Origin: Accumulibacter sp.
Lineage (GTDB): Bacteria; Pseudomonadota; Gammaproteobacteria; Burkholderiales; Rhodocyclaceae
DNA: 64,000 bases
Reading direction: 5' to 3'
NCBI RefSeq assembly: GCF_036625195.1
Contig: NZ_JAZKUG010000001.1
Span: 1,736,001 to 1,800,000, forward strand
Part shown: piece by piece, positions 61,951-64,000 of the stretch
Layout: each line of letters begins with the position of its first letter
Position numbering within the stretch: the stretch's first letter is position 1
Notes under the pieces: model-generated
What the model saw: only the letters and a program-made list of their open reading frames with translations
Told to the model about the DNA's origin: nothing
Databases searched by the model: none
Program-made: the position numbers and the translations under genes

Positions 61951-64000
61951 CTAGGGTTCGCCTGGAGACTGCTTAACGTTGGTCAGACTAGCCCGTAGAG
62001 CTTCGGCCCTCCCCAAGCCAAGCCCAGGCACCGCTCCCAGCCCCCTTCCAACATGACCTTCAGATACCAGGGACCGGTATAGTGCTGCTTGACGAAGAGT
62101 TCCACTGCCTGGCGCTCCCGAGGAGTCAGCCCCAAGGCGGCCTCTGGGTTCACCCGCCAGACGCGCGAAATCACTTCGCCCAACGACAGTTCCGTCGGGG
62201 CGTTCAAATCTTCCGGTGTCAAAGTTGAAGTGGACATCTGCGATTTCGGGAACCAGTTTCGAGACCAGATCGTACGAAGCCTGCAGCAGGAAGGGGAGGT
62301 TTTCTTGGTTGGGGAACCAACGCAGCCCGTTCCACCGGAGCATACTTGAGTGCGGCTCCATGAACCTCGTCGTGCCGGACTTCAGGGCCAGCGAGATCAT
62401 GTTCTCCAGCCGTCTACGTCTACCAGCTTCGGTGATACCCTCCGGATCACCGATGAACTTCAGGCCGTTGTTGTGCGCGTACGCACCGGCCACTTGGTAG
62501 ACTTTCGACCCGTTGCTCCCTGGGGTCAAACCGCCGACGTTCACCCAGACCGCGCTGTTCTTCTGGAAGATGTACGAGGTTTCTCTGTTCGGGAAAGAAA
62601 GCTTCCAGGCCTTGTCGGCTCGCGGGTAATGAAAACCATCCCCGGGCTTTGCCCCGGCATCGATGCGTATCTCGCGCAGAGGCACAGACGGCTGAATGGC
62701 TTGGTTGATATCCGCGAGGTCCTTCGCGCTGGTCCGCGGCGTGCGGAAGAAGGTGTCCCCGTACTCGTCCGCATATTTGCGAATCTCCGCCGCCGCACGG
62801 GCGGCGCTACGGCGGAGGCTCAGGTCATCGACAGTGATCGTCCAGGCCGCGCCGGCGGCGGCACTACCGGTGCCGTTTTCTTCGCGTACTCCGCGGCCTC
62901 TTTCAGCGCGAGCGCGTGCCGCTGCTGGCGATCCTTCGAAGTCGATTTTCGTGTTTCGGTTGATGTCATAACTGCCCGCTCCAAGCCGGTCCCAGAACTT
63001 CTCGCTCTGGGGAAGAACGTCGATAACCCGCACCCCGTCGTAGGTGGATGCGAGAATGGTTTCAACCAACCGGGTGCCCAAGCCAGTACCGGGCAGCCCG
63101 ATCGCCAAGTCGTGGATAGCGCTGATCTCGTCGAGACCGTTGACCTCTGCGTCCAGGAAGCCCCGCGAGCGCCGCTTGTCGTCCAGGATGGCAAAGCGGT
63201 AGGCCGGATCCTCGACGAACGCGGCATGCCCCCAAGGCAGACCGTTCTCGATCTCGAAATCACCCCCGCCAACGGAGTGGCGACGGATGGCTTCGAGCGT
63301 GAAACCACGCCCTTGGTAGACCGGCCCGCGGTCGTTGAACGACTGCGACAGCCACTCATACCGCTTGCGCTCGGGGCTGAACTTCGCCGGGCGCTTGACG
63401 ATCTCGTCGCGGTAGTACTTGCGCGCATCGTCCAAGTGACCCACACCGATCTGCGGGAGCAGCACGGGGATGAGTCGCTTCCACTCGGCCCCGGTCAGCT
63501 CGCCTGCCGGCAGAGCCTTCGAGGTGAGAACGGCGTGCCGCTGCTGGCCGTAGCTTGACAGCGTCGCTTGCTGCGCTAGGGGAACGTCCGGGCGATCGAC
63601 CTGGCCGATGTATTCGACCGGGACGCTGCGCTCGCCGAGGAGGACGGCGATTCCGTAGTCGTGGTTCAGATAGCCATCGAAGCCCCGGTCGAGAACCGCG
63701 GATTCAAAGTCGGAGAAGGTATTCGTTGCCCGCAGATCGAGCGGGTCGTTGGTGTAATCGTAGAGGTTGTCGAGCCGGGCTCGGTGCGCGTGACTGCCGA
63801 CGCCCTCCTCGGGCTTGATGCCCCGCCCGGAATTGACGTAGAAGTAGATGCGCTGCTTGATGCGCGGGTCGGAGGGCCCCCGTACCCGCTCGACTTTGGC
63901 ACCACGAATCCCGGTGCTGAAGTAGGAGGAATCCAGGCGCGAGCGCTGCGCCCGGGAGTAATGAACCCTCTCGGCGCTTACGCTTTCGGGTTGTACCGGT
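61951..64000 (-). CDS. Polyvalent phage/conjugative protein with acetyltransferase-like segment (5' end outside window)
   Basis: The minus-strand frame is open from the window edge (64000) to 61951, about 682 codons. It begins in VHYSRAQRSRLDSSYFSTGI, then IKQRIYFYVNSGRGIKPEEG and RLDNLYDYTNDPLDLRATNT, motifs of phage polyvalent proteins. DDKRRSRGFLDAEVNGLDEI with HDLAIGLPGTGLGTRLVETI resembles a GNAT acetyltransferase core. The last ~75 residues probably lie out of the true frame because the coding signal moves to the 84-codon gene near 62,200. The start is not visible. I could not assign individual domain functions with confidence. Confidence 0.65.
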   Translation of the reverse strand, partial: PVQPESVSAERVHYSRAQRSRLDSSYFSTGIRGAKVERVRGPSDPRIKQRIYFYVNSGRGIKPEEGVGSHAHRARLDNLYDYTNDPLDLRATNTFSDFESAVLDRGFDGYLNHDYGIAVLLGERSVPVEYIGQVDRPDVPLAQQATLSSYGQQRHAVLTSKALPAGELTGAEWKRLIPVLLPQIGVGHLDDARKYYRDEIVKRPAKFSPERKRYEWLSQSFNDRGPVYQGRGFTLEAIRRHSVGGGDFEIENGLPWGHAAFVEDPAYRFAILDDKRRSRGFLDAEVNGLDEISAIHDLAIGLPGTGLGTRLVETILASTYDGVRVIDVLPQSEKFWDRLGAGSYDINRNTKIDFEGSPAAARARAERGRGVREENGTGSAAAGAAWTITVDDLSLRRSAARAAAEIRKYADEYGDTFFRTPRTSAKDLADINQAIQPSVPLREIRIDAGAKPGDGFHYPRADKAWKLSFPNRETSYIFQKNSAVWVNVGGLTPGSNGSKVYQVAGAYAHNNGLKFIGDPEGITEAGRRRRLENMISLALKSGTTRFMEPHSSMLRWNGLRWFPNQENLPFLLQASYDLVSKLVPEIADVHFNFDTGRFERPDGTVVGRSDFARLAGEPRGRLGADSSGAPGSGTLRQAALYRSLVSEGHVGRGLGAVPGLGLGRAEALRASLTNVKQSPGEP
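61983..62237 (-). CDS. Small protein overlapping the end of the upstream polyvalent gene
   Basis: 84 residues, MSTSTLTPEDLNAPTELSLG then EVISRVWRVNPEAALGLTPR and HYTGPWYLKVMLEGGWERCL, in a different frame from the preceding reading frame. Third-position G+C over 62,180-61,983 is clearly higher in this frame than in the alternative (about three quarters against one half by eye), so this frame is the coding one there. It is either an independent gene starting at 62237 or the frameshifted continuation of the upstream protein. No named domain. Confidence 0.55.
   Translation of the reverse strand: MSTSTLTPEDLNAPTELSLGEVISRVWRVNPEAALGLTPRERQAVELFVKQHYTGPWYLKVMLEGGWERCLGLAWGGPKLYGLV

Noticed and set aside
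1..64000. CRISPR array
   Set aside because: No set of three or more evenly spaced repeats was found; the repeats at 56,028 and at 50,342/51,218 come in pairs only.

Overview
The window looks like a piece of a high-GC betaproteobacterial chromosome, most likely from the Rhodocyclales (Azoarcus, Dechloromonas or Accumulibacter type). That placement is inferred from gene order in the first 14 kb (argH, an AlgZ/AlgR-type pair, hemC-hemD, and dusB-fis-purH-purD-hemF) and not from any search.

Layout. (1) 1-14,000 is ordinary core genome: arginine, heme and purine biosynthesis, tRNA modification, a diheme cytochrome c, two alpha/beta hydrolases and a thioredoxin-like ferredoxin. The one broken spot is a decayed PAS/GAF sensor at about 10,980-11,585. 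(2) 14,100-27,800 is an insertion-sequence graveyard. A degenerate IS3 abuts a stub of an HK97-type capsid gene. Beyond it, one MASE1-PAS-PAS hybrid histidine kinase (15,902-25,381) is split by an IS630 element and by a large four-gene IS21-type element whose own istB is split by an IS1634-type element. All three insertions can be removed on paper at target duplications of 2, 6 and 6 bp, restoring open frames of 991 codons (kinase) and 253 codons (istB). A SEC-C protein and a second IS3 follow. (3) 28,003-51,250 opens with a CP4-type tyrosine integrase, followed by a defense island transcribed entirely on the minus strand. In transcription order it holds a dead SNF2-helicase remnant, a type III restriction-modification locus (res, a Fic-like protein without its catalytic core, mod), an ATPase_2/DUF234-type ATPase, a RelE-fold/UvrD helicase fusion, and a DruH-DruE pair resembling type III Druantia. 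(4) 51,264-59,448 is mobile-element cargo on the plus strand: a gene with one in-frame TGA, an AlpA regulator, a primase/helicase-like protein, a TubC_N-like protein carrying a foreign repeat, and a conserved element gene cut by IS66. (5) 59,450-64,000 holds pieces of large phage or conjugative-element polyvalent proteins on the minus strand. One is truncated at the junction with region 4.

Taken together this is core genome joined to a much-recombined accessory zone. The res helicase/nuclease, the Druantia pair, the RelE-UvrD helicase and the ATPase are open. mod carries a premature TAA that would remove its last 54 codons, the Fic protein lacks its core, and the SNF2 helicase and several mobile genes are dead. 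The least described parts are the RelE-UvrD/ATPase pair beside Druantia, the coreless Fic protein inside the type III R-M operon, and the extra genes of the IS21-type element.
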